Source of the DNA: Burkholderia sp.
GTDB lineage: Bacteria; Pseudomonadota; Gammaproteobacteria; Burkholderiales; Burkholderiaceae
DNA length: 51,332 bases
NCBI GenBank assembly: GCA_030151225.1
Contig: JASLEG010000127.1
Location: 1 to 51,332, forward strand
Direction: 5' to 3'
The notes below the pieces were generated by a model, which saw nothing but the letters and a program-made list of their open reading frames with translations, did not search any database and was not told the DNA's origin. Each line of letters begins with the position of its first letter. Position 1 is the stretch's first letter. A program made the translations under genes and the position numbers. Shown here piece after piece: positions 1 to 9,970 of this stretch.

Positions 1-39
1 CCGCCGCCGCGTGCGCGGCCGGCGGGCAGCGAAACGCGC

Positions 40-1830
40 CTACTTCTTGCCGCCGAGCAGGCCGCCCACCAGGTTCGTGACCGGGGCGAGTAGGCCGCTC
101 GAGGTGCTGCCCGACGCGGTGGACGAGCCCGTCAGCGTGCCGGTCGCACCCGTGGCCGCGCCGGTCACGGTGCCGGCGACGCTGCCGGTGACCGCGCTCG
201 TGACGCTGCCGAGCGTGCCGGTCACGCTACCGGTCGCGCCGGCTGCCGCGCCACCGCTGCCGAGCGAGCCCTGCACGCTGCCCGTCAGCGAGCCGACGAG
301 GTTGCCGACCGGTGCCAGCACGCCGCCGAGGCCGGCCGAGGCGCTGCCGCTCGCGGTGCCGCCGACGCTGCCCGACAGGCCGCCGAGCAGGTTCGTGACG
401 GGCGACAGCAGCGAGCCCAGGCCGCCACCGGTGCCCGACGACGAGGTGCCCGAGGTGCCGCTGCTGCTGCCCGTGCCGGCGCCGATCGTGGCGCCGAGCC
501 CGAGGTTCAGGCCGAGCGAACCGGTCAGGTTCAGCAGCGGCGAGAGCGGGTTGCCGCCGCTGCCCGAGCTCGACGAGCCGCCGTCGAGCAGGCCGCCGGT
601 GGCGGTGACGGTGTTGCCGAGCTGGGTGACGACGCCGCCGAGATCGGCGCCGACCGGATTGCCGGTGGCGCTCGAGATCGAGGCGCCGGCGCTGCCGAGG
701 CCCGCGCCGAGCGTGCCGAGCAGCGTGTTGACGGGGGTGCCCAGGCCGGTGGCCGCACCGACCGTCTGGGTGGTGCTGGTCAGCGCATTGGTGATCGGCG
801 TGATCAGCGAGCCGGCCTGGGTTTCGATCTGCTGCACCGCGCCGTTGCCGAGCGCGCCGCCGAGGCCGGTGCCGACGCTGTTCACCACGCCGGCGACGGT
901 GCCGACGGTGGCGCCGAGCGTCTGCGTGACCGGGGCGAGCGGCGCGAGCGGGCCGCTGCCGAGGCTCGACACCGCGTCACCAGCCGACTGCACGGTGCTG
1001 GCGACGTCGGTGACGAGGTTGCCGGTGGCGCCGAGCGTGGGGGCCAGCGGATTCGACGAGGCGCCGAGCTGGCCGAGGCCGGACACGATGCCCTGGCCGA
1101 GCGATTCGACGCCGTTGCCGAGGCTCGTGACGGCATTGCCGAGGCCGGTGGTGGTGCCGCCGGAAATCGGCGTGCTGGTGCCGGAAACCTGGGTGCCGGT
1201 GTCGGCCACGGTCTGGCCGGTAGCCGCGACGGTCTTGCCGACCTGCTGGAGGATCAGGCCGAGGGCGTTGGCGCCGGAGGTGCCCGAGGAGGTACCTGAC
1301 GAGGTGCCCGAGGACGTACCTGACGAAGTACCTGAAGAAGTGCCTGACGAAGTACCGGAGGAGGTACCTGAAGAGGTGCCGGACGAAGTACCCGAGGACG
1401 TACCTGAAGAGGTGCCGGACGAAGTACCGGAGGACGTACCCGAAGAGGTGCCGGACGAAGTACCGGAGGACGTACCCGAAGAGGTGCCCGACGAAGTACC
1501 CGAGGACGTACCTGAAGAGGTGCCGGACGAAGTACCGGAGGATGTACCCGAAGAGGTGCCCGACGACGTCCCCGACGACGTACCTGAAGAGGTGCCCGAA
1601 GACGTCCCCGACGAACTCGATCCGCCCGACGATCCGGACGACCCCGAACTCCCCGACGACGATCCCGAAGACCCACCCGAAGACCCCGACGAAGACGATC
1701 CCGGAATCGTCGACACGCCGACGTTGCCGCCCGGCGTGGTGCTCAGCGCATCGGTCCCGCCGCAAGCCTGCAGCGTGAGCAGCGTCGCCGCGGCGGCTGC
1801 AATCGCAGATTTTCTGTATAGCGTGTGCAT
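40..1830 (-). CDS. Serine/glycine-rich repeat lipoprotein
   Basis: A 596-residue protein that begins with a lipoprotein signal peptide: positive start (MHTLYRKS), an alanine/leucine core and the lipobox LQAC at about residues 20-23, so the mature protein should be lipid-anchored at Cys23. A serine/glycine-rich stretch follows, then about 28 tandem SSGT units, then some 380 residues of low-complexity G/S/T/A/V/L sequence with recurring patterns such as GLG, TLGA and PVTNLVGGL, ending GGKK. The ATG at 1830 is chosen because GAGGA lies just upstream and it puts the signal peptide at the N terminus; an in-frame start 33 bases upstream would add charged residues before it. Burkholderia genomes carry similar surface lipoproteins, sometimes named collagen-like, but no Gly-X-Y triplets are seen here. 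Function unknown; a surface spacer or matrix protein is inferred. Confidence 0.8.
   Translation of the reverse strand: MHTLYRKSAIAAAAATLLTLQACGGTDALSTTPGGNVGVSTIPGSSSSGSSGGSSGSSSGSSGSSGSSGGSSSSGTSSGTSSGTSSGTSSGTSSGTSSGTSSGTSSGTSSGTSSGTSSGTSSGTSSGTSSGTSSGTSSGTSSGTSSGTSSGTSSGTSSGTSSGTSSGTSSGTSSGTSSGTSSGTSGANALGLILQQVGKTVAATGQTVADTGTQVSGTSTPISGGTTTGLGNAVTSLGNGVESLGQGIVSGLGQLGASSNPLAPTLGATGNLVTDVASTVQSAGDAVSSLGSGPLAPLAPVTQTLGATVGTVAGVVNSVGTGLGGALGNGAVQQIETQAGSLITPITNALTSTTQTVGAATGLGTPVNTLLGTLGAGLGSAGASISSATGNPVGADLGGVVTQLGNTVTATGGLLDGGSSSSGSGGNPLSPLLNLTGSLGLNLGLGATIGAGTGSSSGTSGTSSSGTGGGLGSLLSPVTNLLGGLSGSVGGTASGSASAGLGGVLAPVGNLVGSLTGSVQGSLGSGGAAAGATGSVTGTLGSVTSAVTGSVAGTVTGAATGATGTLTGSSTASGSTSSGLLAPVTNLVGGLLGGKK
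1277..1612 (-). repeat. Tandem 12-base repeats encoding SSGT
   Basis: About 28 copies of a 12-base unit, each coding Ser-Ser-Gly-Thr on the minus strand. Synonymous changes give a higher-order period of 36 bases (three SSGT units) that repeats almost exactly through about 1385-1560. Because 12 is a multiple of 3, gain or loss of copies changes protein length without shifting the frame. Confidence 0.9.
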
Positions 1831-1930
1831 GACATCCTCACAGAAGAAATCCTTGTTCTGCAAGGCTTGTTTGCAATAAGCGCGCCACGCTTTTCGATTC
1901 TTCGGATATGACCAATCGTGAAATTTTCGA

Positions 1931-1969
1931 GCTGAAAAAAGAAAATCGACGCAGCAAGCTGCGTCGATT
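1931..1969 (-). terminator. Rho-independent terminator of otsA
   Basis: A perfect inverted repeat with 12-base arms (1944-1955 and 1958-1969; stem AATCGACGCAGC) is followed, reading on the minus strand, by a T-rich run ending TTTTTT at about 1935. It lies 86 bases past the otsA stop, in the correct orientation to end that transcript, and before the lipoprotein gene on the same strand. Confidence 0.9.
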
Positions 1970-2054
1970 CCTGTCCATCTTCAACGTCGCGCGCCGCGTG
2001 TTCCCGCGTGCTACGTAACGCGCGCCAACCTGCCGTAACGACAGCCGGCGCGCA

Positions 2055-3461
<1,407 letters not shown>

Positions 3462-3763
3462 GTAGACCTCCTTATGGATGTAGCGATGTAGCGGTGCGGG
3501 CGCCACCCGTCGCGCGGCGTCCTGTGCTTGAGGCCTGGAGTCGGGCGGGCCGGTGTCGAGCGGCGCGCGGGGCCGGTGGCCGCGATGGCGCCGGCCGACG
3601 CGAGCCTTGGACGGAGCGGATCGGACGGGACGAGACGGTGACGCGTTGACGCGATCCGGCGCGGCGCACGCGGGCACGGCGTGAGGCGCTGGGCCGGGCG
3701 GGGCGCGCAGGCGCGGGCCGGATGACGAATGGGGCCAGCGTACACCATCAATAAGACGCGCGT
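3462..3763. other. Intergenic region before otsA
   Basis: A 302-base gap between the minus-strand hypothetical gene ending at 3764 and otsA. Apart from the otsA ribosome-binding site at 3468-3474 it is GC-rich sequence with only shadow reading frames. I see no convincing promoter match, so I cannot say whether otsA is transcribed alone or with the upstream gene. Confidence 0.5.
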
Positions 3764-4219
3764 TCAGCAGGCGCGTCGGCGCAGGCTGCCGAGCATCGCG
3801 TCGGGCACGGTGGCCAGCAGCGTGTGGATCGCGAAGCCGAGGTCGGCGTGGGCGAGGTCGAACCACACGGCCATGCGCTCGCGATGCGCGTCGATGTGCG
3901 AGACGTGGACGCCGAGCGGCGAGCGCAGCAGCGCGCGGCGCTGCGCGCACAGGTAGTCGGCATCGCCCTCGAGCGTCACCGGTAGCAGCACGCGCGGAGC
4001 GGCAGCGGCAGCGGAATCGGCCGAGGGCGACGGCGCGCTCGGCGCGGTGACCTGAACGGCCGGGGTACGGGCCGCGCGTTCGACGTCGGCGGGCGCGCCC
4101 GTCCCGGCCCGGCGAGCGCGTGTGGCGCGCGTGCGCGCGGGCGGCGCGGTGCGATCGGCGGGACGGACGAGGACGGTCGGGCGGGCGCCGAGCGGCGCGG
4201 CAGTGCGGGTGACGGGCAT
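3764..4219 (-). CDS. Hypothetical protein upstream of otsA
   Basis: A 151-residue protein I do not recognise. The first half (about residues 1-85) is a low-complexity Ala/Pro/Arg/Thr-rich stretch, probably disordered. The second half looks folded: it contains DADYLCAQRRALLRSPLGV, VSHIDAHRERMAVWFDL and FAIHTLLATVPDAML, with mixed alpha/beta character and no membrane segment or signal peptide. The ATG at 4219 is the plausible start; the frame stays open far upstream but there reads as shadow. It lies 302 bases before otsA on the same strand. No function can be assigned. Confidence 0.6.
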   Translation of the reverse strand: MPVTRTAAPLGARPTVLVRPADRTAPPARTRATRARRAGTGAPADVERAARTPAVQVTAPSAPSPSADSAAAAAPRVLLPVTLEGDADYLCAQRRALLRSPLGVHVSHIDAHRERMAVWFDLAHADLGFAIHTLLATVPDAMLGSLRRRAC

Positions 4220-4523
4220 GATGTCGGCGGCGTGCGGGCCGCGGTAACGAACACATCTGCACGTTACGCGTGGCGGCGTAAACGTCGCGAAAAAATTTGG
4301 GCAGATGCAGCAAAGAGGCGGCTGCGGTGCCGCCGAGCCCGGCGTGACCGGGCTCGGGCAAGGGTCGCGGCGCGCCATTCGCGGGGTGTCGCGATCTCGT
4401 GACGCAATGCAGCGCCGAGGTCTCGCCATCGGTGTCGCACGCGAGTCCGCGAGCAATGCGCGTGCCTGAAAGTTGCCTCGGCGAATCGGTTTTTCGATTG
4501 GACCCGTGTGGGCGATACCGCGC
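4220..4523. other. Intergenic region, no gene seen
   Basis: A 304-base gap between two minus-strand genes. It contains an imperfect dyad at about 4261-4285 (ACGTTACGC against GCGTAAACGT) next to a run of A residues at 4290-4295. This could be a promoter-proximal site for the downstream hypothetical gene, but I see no clean -35/-10 pair. Confidence 0.4.
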
Positions 4524-4979
4524 TCAGGCTTCGTCGGGCGCGTCGCCGCGCTGGCGCTTCGCCTGAAATTCGCCCACCCGCGCGATGGCCGAGCGGCACG
4601 CCTCGAGATCGAGCGCGTGGATCGTGGTGGCCGGATCGAGCCCGAGCTGGCCGGCGAGCCAGCGTATGCCCTTGGCGCGCGCCTCGAACGCGTTGCAGCC
4701 GTCGCGGCGCATCTTGGCGGCCACCAGCGGCTCGAGCGCCGCGTGCAGATCCGACTTGGCCTGCCGCAGCTCGGCATTGGCGAGCCGGCCGAGCGGCACG
4801 TGGCGGCGGCTGCGCGGGAACACGCCGATCCATGCGTCGCAGGGCGGGCACACCCACAGCTCGCCGTGCTCGTCGCGATACGGGTAGGCCGCGTCGCCGA
4901 AGCGTGCAAGCTGCGCCTTTTCGCCGCAATAGTCGCAGACGGGTTGAGGCAGGGCGGGAACGGGACGGCCAACGCGCAT
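4524..4979 (-). CDS. DUF3268-type zinc-finger protein
   Basis: A 151-residue cytoplasmic protein with two CxxC pairs near the N terminus, CDYC at about residues 15-18 and CPPC at about 44-47, which should bind one zinc ion. The following segment HVPLGRLANAELRQAKSDLHAALEPL matches the pattern I know from the DUF3268 zinc-finger family, which occurs in phages and proteobacteria; members often carry the same PLGRLAN-ELR block. The C-terminal part is helical and charged. The biochemical role is unknown. The ATG at 4979 is the only sensible start. It is divergent from the small secreted protein gene at 5169. Confidence 0.75.
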   Translation of the reverse strand: MRVGRPVPALPQPVCDYCGEKAQLARFGDAAYPYRDEHGELWVCPPCDAWIGVFPRSRRHVPLGRLANAELRQAKSDLHAALEPLVAAKMRRDGCNAFEARAKGIRWLAGQLGLDPATTIHALDLEACRSAIARVGEFQAKRQRGDAPDEA

Positions 4980-5106
4980 GACGGGAAGATCGACGAACGG
5001 GATCGAAGTGGAAACAGCGCACAGTATAAGGACCTCGCCGTGCGCTCGGTCACGTGGCCGGCCATTCGGCCAGGTTCCGCGGGCCGTGAGGCATGTCGCG
5101 CACCGC

Positions 5107-5112
5107 TATAAT
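5107..5112 (+). promoter_or_regulatory. Perfect -10 box (TATAAT)
   Basis: A consensus TATAAT lies 57 bases before the start at 5169, in the divergent region 4980-5168. The matching -35 region is poor. On the other strand a TATACT (5023-5028 on plus) with a weak GTGACC -35 could serve the zinc-finger gene. Confidence 0.45.
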
Positions 5113-5168
5113 TTCGCGCGGGCGCCGATGCGATCGGGCTCGTTCACTGTCACTCACCACGAATCACG

Positions 5169-5501
5169 ATGAAGCCATTGATCTGTCTTGTCGCGGCCTG
5201 CTGGGCCGTCGGCGCGCATGCCGAACCGCTCGACGATCTGAAGCCGCTGGGATGCACGAAAGTGAGCGCGGTGCTGATGCACGCGGCCGGGTGGCGAGAC
5301 GCGGGGCGCTCTCCCGAAGCCACCTACATGCAGCTGAGGGGCGATCCGGTCACCGTCCGGGTGAGCGACCTGCAGCTCAGGGAAATGATCAATCAATCCT
5401 TCTTCGATCCGACGCTGTCCAGAATTCCGGCCGGGCGGACGAACCAGGTGGCATACGACGCATGCACCCATCCCACCCGGCATTACGCGCCGCTCAGGTA
5501 G
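5169..5501 (+). CDS. Small secreted hypothetical protein
   Basis: A 110-residue protein with a clear signal peptide (MKPLICLVAACWAVGAHAEP, cleavage probably after AHA at residue 18), so the mature product of about 92 residues is exported. The mature part has two Cys residues (CTK near the start and ACTHPT near the end) that could form a disulfide. I do not recognise the family. A TATAAT box lies upstream at 5107. The last 8 bases overlap the end of the convergent diguanylate cyclase gene. Confidence 0.7.
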   Translation: MKPLICLVAACWAVGAHAEPLDDLKPLGCTKVSAVLMHAAGWRDAGRSPEATYMQLRGDPVTVRVSDLQLREMINQSFFDPTLSRIPAGRTNQVAYDACTHPTRHYAPLR

Positions 5502-7026
5502 ACAGGACTTCCCCGCTCGGATTGCACATCCGGTTGCGCCCTGCCGTCTTGGCGTGATACAGCGCGGTATCGGCGAGATTCACGAACGTGGCGTCGCTTT
5601 CGGCATCCACGTCGTCGGTCGTCACGATGCCGATGCTGACCGTCACGCGCCCGAAGCGGCTCGTGGCGTGCGCGATCTCCAGATCCTGGATCGCACGCCG
5701 CACGCGCTCGCCGAACAGCGCGGCACCGCTCGCATCGGTATCGGGCAGCGTCACCACGAACTCCTCGCCGCCGTAGCGCGCCACGCTGTCGGCCGGCCGT
5801 CGCGCGCATTGCGCGAGCACGCGGCCCACCGCGCGCAGCACGTCGTCGCCGGCCGGGTGGCCGTAATGATCGTTGTAGGCCTTGAACTGGTCGAGATCGA
5901 CGAACAGCAGCGCGAGCGGCCGCCCCGTCCGTTGCGCGCGCAACCATTCGCCGCGCAGCGTGGTATCGAACGAGCGGCGATTGCCCACGCCGGTCAGCGA
6001 ATCGGTGCGCGCGAGCCGGCGCAGCTGATCCTCGGCCTGCTGGCGCAGGCGCAGCTCGTGCGACAGCACCAGCGAGCCGGCCGCCACCACGAGCGAGAAC
6101 ACGGCCACGATCAGCGTGAGCCGCTCCGCGCGGTGCCGCCATTCCTGGTAGATGTCGCCTTCCGCCGGCGCCACGTCGACGATGATCGGCAGCGTGGCGA
6201 GCCGCTTGTACACGTACAGCCGTCGCGTGCCGTCGAGCGAGGCGAGCCCCGACACGGTGCCCTCGGCCTGGCGCATCGCGCCGAGATACATGGTGGACTG
6301 GCTGACGTCGCGGCCCACCATGCTGGTGTCGAACGGCAGTCGCGTGATCAGCGCGCCGCTGGTGCCGATCACGGCCGCCGAGCCGTGCCGGCCGACCGAC
6401 AGGCCGTCGAGCAGCGAGCGGAAGTAGTCCACGCTGAGCGCGCCCACCACCACGCCCGCGAACGAGCCGTCCGCGTTGTCGATGCGGCGCGACAGCGTCA
6501 CCACGGGCACGCCCCCGTGCAGCGGCGACTTGAACGGCTTGCTGATGTAGAGACCGAGCTCGGGATGATCGCGGTGCATCGCGATGTCCTCGCGGGTGGC
6601 GAGATTCGCGGTGGGCGGCGAGTCGGCGCGCGAGTCGAGGATCACGCGGCCATTTGCATCCACCACGTAGATCGTGCCGAGATAGCGGCCGGTGGTGGCA
6701 CGGTCGAACAGCACGAGATTGCGCAGATGGGGCGGCAGCGTCATCACGGCGGGCTGGTGCATGCCGTCGACCACCGCCTGCAGCGACAGGTCGTATTGCT
6801 CGACGCTGCGCGCGATGTCGCGCTCGAGTACCAGCACCAGGTTGCGCGCATTGCCGACGGCGCGCTGGTAGGCATCGGAGCGCGACTGGTACAGCACCAG
6901 CGCGCTGAGCGCCCAGAAGAACACGAGCAGCAGCGCGCCGGCCACGAGCACGCCGCCCGGCGTCAGCAGGCGCGCAGCTGAGAGCTTCCACGAACGGCTC
7001 GGCGAATCTGGCTTGCGATCGGGCAT
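5494..7026 (-). CDS. Membrane-bound diguanylate cyclase (GGDEF)
   Basis: A 510-residue inner-membrane enzyme that should make cyclic di-GMP from two GTP. Order: short cytoplasmic tail, TM1 at about residues 22-45 (VLVAGALLLVFFWALSALVL), a periplasmic dCache-like sensor of about 230 residues, TM2 at about 300-320 (LTLIVAVFSLVVAAGSLVL), then a C-terminal GGDEF domain starting at DSLTGVGNRRSFD. The active-site loop reads GGEEF, so it should be catalytic, and an RxxD inhibitory site (RPAD) sits five residues before it, so product inhibition is expected. No EAL domain. The ATG at 7026 gives the usual topology; an in-frame start 21 residues upstream is possible. The ligand is unknown. Confidence 0.92.
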   Translation of the reverse strand: MPDRKPDSPSRSWKLSAARLLTPGGVLVAGALLLVFFWALSALVLYQSRSDAYQRAVGNARNLVLVLERDIARSVEQYDLSLQAVVDGMHQPAVMTLPPHLRNLVLFDRATTGRYLGTIYVVDANGRVILDSRADSPPTANLATREDIAMHRDHPELGLYISKPFKSPLHGGVPVVTLSRRIDNADGSFAGVVVGALSVDYFRSLLDGLSVGRHGSAAVIGTSGALITRLPFDTSMVGRDVSQSTMYLGAMRQAEGTVSGLASLDGTRRLYVYKRLATLPIIVDVAPAEGDIYQEWRHRAERLTLIVAVFSLVVAAGSLVLSHELRLRQQAEDQLRRLARTDSLTGVGNRRSFDTTLRGEWLRAQRTGRPLALLFVDLDQFKAYNDHYGHPAGDDVLRAVGRVLAQCARRPADSVARYGGEEFVVTLPDTDASGAALFGERVRRAIQDLEIAHATSRFGRVTVSIGIVTTDDVDAESDATFVNLADTALYHAKTAGRNRMCNPSGEVLST

Positions 7027-7259
7027 GAGGCGGCGGATCGGGACGGACGGGGCGAGTGGCCGCGCACGCTGGCGGTGCGCATGCAGCACGATTATCGGAG
7101 CAAATGGCCGCGCGCGGGCGCGACGGAAGTGAATTTAGTGGCGAACGCGAGACAGCGTCGGCCTTGACGCGATGCAGCATCGATGCAGGCGAAACGAATC
7201 GCGCCGAAAAACGCGCGAAATACGGTGCCCCGGCCGGCGGCGCGGGCCGCCCCGGCACG

Positions 7260-8120
7260 TCACACGCTGAGGTCCGACAGCAGCTGATCGGCGAGAAAAT
7301 CGCAGGGCGGCCGGTTCGAGCGCGCGCTGCGCGCCAGCACGATGTCGAGCTCGGGCAGCGCCGGCAGCCCGTGCGCGGGCCCCTGCTGCGAGAAATGGGC
7401 GGGCACCGCGCAGCGCGCGAGCGGGGCGATCGCGAGCCCGGCCTCCACCATGCTGAACAGCCCCATCAGGCTCGGGCTCTCGTACGAGGTGCGGAACGCG
7501 ATGCCGGCCGCCTCGAGCGCGCGGATCGCATTGGCGCGCGCCACGCTGCCGACGCCGAACAGCGCCACCGGCAGCGGCCGCTCGTCCCACAGCGCGCCGC
7601 CGCCGCCGGGCGGCCCGGCCCACACCATCGGCTCGGCACGCACGAATGCACCGTTCAGGCCGCGCATGCGCGTGACGCAGGCCAGGTCGATCTTGTTGTC
7701 CTTCAGCAGCGGCGCGAGCGCGCGGCTCGGCAGGCCCACCACCTGGATCTCGACCTTCGGGTAGCGCGCCGAGAACTTGCGCAGCACGGGCGGCAGCAGC
7801 GAGGACGCGTAATCGTCGGGCACGCCGATCGTCACGCGCCCCTTCACCTCGGGATGCACGATCGCGGCCCAGGCTTCCTCGCGCAGCGCGAGCAGGCGGC
7901 GCGCGTAGGCCACCAGCGTGTCGCCGTCGGGCGTGGGCGTGACGTTGCGCGGGCCGCGCACGAACAGGGTCTTGCCGAGCGACTGCTCGAGCGCGCGGAT
8001 CTGCATGCTCAGCGCGGACTGCGAACGGTGCACGCGCGCGGCGCCGCGCACGAAGCTGCCGGCGTCGGCCACGGCCACCACCATCGCGAGTACGTCGAGA
8101 TCGAGCGATTTCATCTGCAT
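7260..8120 (-). CDS. LysR-family transcriptional regulator
   Basis: A 286-residue LysR-type regulator. The N-terminal winged helix-turn-helix (about residues 4-63) is intact: LDVLAMVVAVADAGSF, AARVHRSQSALSMQIRALEQSLGKTLFVRGPRNVTPTPDG. The remainder is the periplasmic-binding-protein-like effector domain. It is divergent from the aminotransferase gene at 8217 with 96 bases between them, so that gene is its most likely target, along with itself. The gap contains GATCA half-sites (TGATCAAGACGATCAA, about 8129-8144), a candidate binding region. A second ATG two codons in is an equally possible start. Confidence 0.9.
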   Translation of the reverse strand: MQMKSLDLDVLAMVVAVADAGSFVRGAARVHRSQSALSMQIRALEQSLGKTLFVRGPRNVTPTPDGDTLVAYARRLLALREEAWAAIVHPEVKGRVTIGVPDDYASSLLPPVLRKFSARYPKVEIQVVGLPSRALAPLLKDNKIDLACVTRMRGLNGAFVRAEPMVWAGPPGGGGALWDERPLPVALFGVGSVARANAIRALEAAGIAFRTSYESPSLMGLFSMVEAGLAIAPLARCAVPAHFSQQGPAHGLPALPELDIVLARSARSNRPPCDFLADQLLSDLSV

Positions 8121-8155
8121 CAGGAAAACTGATCAAGACGATCAATATAACTCGT

Positions 8156-8184
8156 TTGTCTGATGGCTACGCGCTGCGCATACT
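8156..8184 (+). promoter_or_regulatory. Promoter of the aminotransferase gene
   Basis: TTGTCT (8156-8161) and CATACT (8179-8184), spaced 17 bases, each match 4 of 6 sigma-70 consensus positions. They lie 33 bases before the ATG at 8217 and just downstream of the GATCA half-sites, as expected for a LysR-controlled promoter. Confidence 0.55.
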
Positions 8185-8216
8185 GATTTCCACCCACACG
8201 AGCGGAGAGACCGACG

Positions 8217-9437
8217 ATGTTTTCCCACCATGAGGCATTCCGGCAGCAGGGGATGCGTCTCGACATGTCGCGCGGCAAGCCCGCGCCCGAGCAACTGGCC
8301 CTGGCCACGCGGCTGTTCGCCGAGGCCGGCGACCCCGGCTGGCGCGCGCGCGACGGCGCCGACTGCCGCAATTACGGCCTCGTCACCGGCTTGCCCGAGG
8401 CGCGCGAGTTCGGCGCGGCCCTGCTCGACGTGCCCGCCGCGAACGTGGTGGCGGCCGGCAATTCGAGCCTCGAACTGATGCACGACGTGCTCGCCTTCGC
8501 GGTGCTGCACGGCCTGCCCGGCGGCGCGCCGTGGCGAGCCGGCGCGGGCGGTGACGTGCCCGCGATGCTGTGCCCGGTGCCCGGCTACGACCGCCACTTC
8601 ACGATCTGCGAATCGCTCGGCATCCGCATGATCGCGGTGCCGATGCGCGACGACGGCCCCGACATGGACGTGGTCGAGGCGCTGGTGCGCAGCGATGCGT
8701 CGATCCGCGGCATCTGGTGCGTGCCGCTCTACAGCAATCCCAGCGGCGCGATCTACTCGGCCGACACGGTGCGGCGCCTCGCGGCGCTGCCGGCCGCGGC
8801 CGACGATTTCCGGTTGATGTGGGACGACGCGTACCGCTTCCACCATCTCGGCCAGACCGCGCACACCGTGCCGAACGTGCTCGAGGCCTGCGCGGCGGCC
8901 GGGCACCCGGATCGCGCGTTCGTGTTCGCGTCGCTGTCGAAGGTCACCTTCGGTGGTGGGGCCATGGCCTTCCTGGCCGGCTCGGCGGCCAACGTTGCGT
9001 GGTGGACGCGCCATGCGTCGGCGCGCTCGATCGGGCCGGACAAGCTGAACCAGCTGCGCCACGTGCACGCGCTGCGAGATCGCGCCGGTGTGGAGGCGCT
9101 GATGGCCGGCCATCGTGCGCTGCTCGCGCCGAAGTTCGATGCGGTGCAGCAGGTGTTCGGCGAGCGGCTCGGCGGGATCGCGGAATTGAGCTGGACGCGC
9201 CCCGAAGGCGGCTATTTCATCAGCCTGGAACTGCCGGTCGGGCATGCGCGGCGCGCGGTGGCGCTGGCGGCCGAGGCCGGGCTGGTGCTGACGCCGGCCG
9301 GCGCGGCGTTTCCGTACGGCAGCGATCCGGACGACCGGCATCTGCGCATCGCACCGTCGTTTCCGTCGCTCGACGAGGTGCACGCGGCCGCGCACGGCAT
9401 TGCCGTGTCGGTGCGGCGCGCGCTGGAGATCGACTGA
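8217..9437 (+). CDS. PLP-dependent aminotransferase (class I / MocR-like fold)
   Basis: A 406-residue fold-type I aminotransferase. Visible signatures: DMSRGKPAPEQL near the N terminus, RNYGLVTGLPEAREF, AGNSSLELMHD, CPVPGYDRHF, VPLYSNPSGAIYS, LMWDDAYRFHHL (the PLP-binding Asp/Tyr region), and ASLSKVTFGGGAMAF with the Schiff-base lysine. This pattern matches the aspartate aminotransferase-like family with the Aminotran_MocR domain (PF12897 as I recall it). The substrate cannot be read from sequence. GGAGAG lies 8 bases before the ATG. It is divergent from the LysR regulator, which probably controls it, and convergent with the small secreted protein gene. Confidence 0.88.
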   Translation: MFSHHEAFRQQGMRLDMSRGKPAPEQLALATRLFAEAGDPGWRARDGADCRNYGLVTGLPEAREFGAALLDVPAANVVAAGNSSLELMHDVLAFAVLHGLPGGAPWRAGAGGDVPAMLCPVPGYDRHFTICESLGIRMIAVPMRDDGPDMDVVEALVRSDASIRGIWCVPLYSNPSGAIYSADTVRRLAALPAAADDFRLMWDDAYRFHHLGQTAHTVPNVLEACAAAGHPDRAFVFASLSKVTFGGGAMAFLAGSAANVAWWTRHASARSIGPDKLNQLRHVHALRDRAGVEALMAGHRALLAPKFDAVQQVFGERLGGIAELSWTRPEGGYFISLELPVGHARRAVALAAEAGLVLTPAGAAFPYGSDPDDRHLRIAPSFPSLDEVHAAAHGIAVSVRRALEID

Positions 9438-9455
9438 GGAGGGCGGCGGGCGCGC

Positions 9456-9863
9456 TCAGCGCTCGCACTTCAGGTTGGCCTTGGGCGTGTCCACCATGAT
9501 TGGAAAGGTGCCCTGATCGAGATCGACGCGGGCCACCACGGTGGTGGTGGTCGGGTCGCTGTCGTCGTACACGCTCACGCGGTCGTGGCGCAGGCTCGTC
9601 AGGCCGGCGCAGCCCGAGGCGCGCCCCTCGTCGGAGATCTTGCAGGTGATCTGGTTGGCCATCAGGTAGCGGAAGCGGTCGCTCTCGGGCAGCGCGAGGT
9701 ATTCGCGCAGGCTGGCCGGGGTGCCGGCCACGCCCGTCACGGTGCCGATCGCGCACGGCTGCGGCGCGTCGTCGGCCAGCGCGGGCAGGCTCGTCATCAC
9801 GAAGCTGGCCGCCAGTGCCGCGGCCGAGGCCGCCTTGAATGCGGTTGCGAATGAAGGGGTCAT
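9456..9863 (-). CDS. Small secreted hypothetical protein
   Basis: A 135-residue exported protein. The N terminus is a classical signal peptide (ATAFKAASAAALAASFVM then SLPALADDAP; cleavage probably after ALA near residue 30). The mature part contains three to four Cys residues (PCAIG, TCKISDEG, SGCAG, KCER), which suggests one or two disulfide bonds in the periplasm. Family not recognised. The ATG at 9863 is chosen because it starts the signal peptide; the frame remains open for kilobases upstream only because of GC bias. It lies 107 bases after the hydrolase gene on the same strand. Confidence 0.7.
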   Translation of the reverse strand: MTPSFATAFKAASAAALAASFVMTSLPALADDAPQPCAIGTVTGVAGTPASLREYLALPESDRFRYLMANQITCKISDEGRASGCAGLTSLRHDRVSVYDDSDPTTTTVVARVDLDQGTFPIMVDTPKANLKCER

Positions 9864-9970
9864 GCTGCGTCCCGGTTGTCCGATCGAAGTGCGCGATTGT
9901 AATCGGATCGCGCACGCGGCGGGCTCGAGGGCACGCCGCGCGGCCGGGCGCCATTCGACGGCACCGGCGC

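Noticed and set aside
11..1879. A 622-codon open frame on the plus strand across the lipoprotein gene, with VPDE/VPEE repeats
   Set aside because: It is the antisense shadow of the SSGT repeats; the minus-strand product has a lipobox and Shine-Dalgarno, while this frame has neither.
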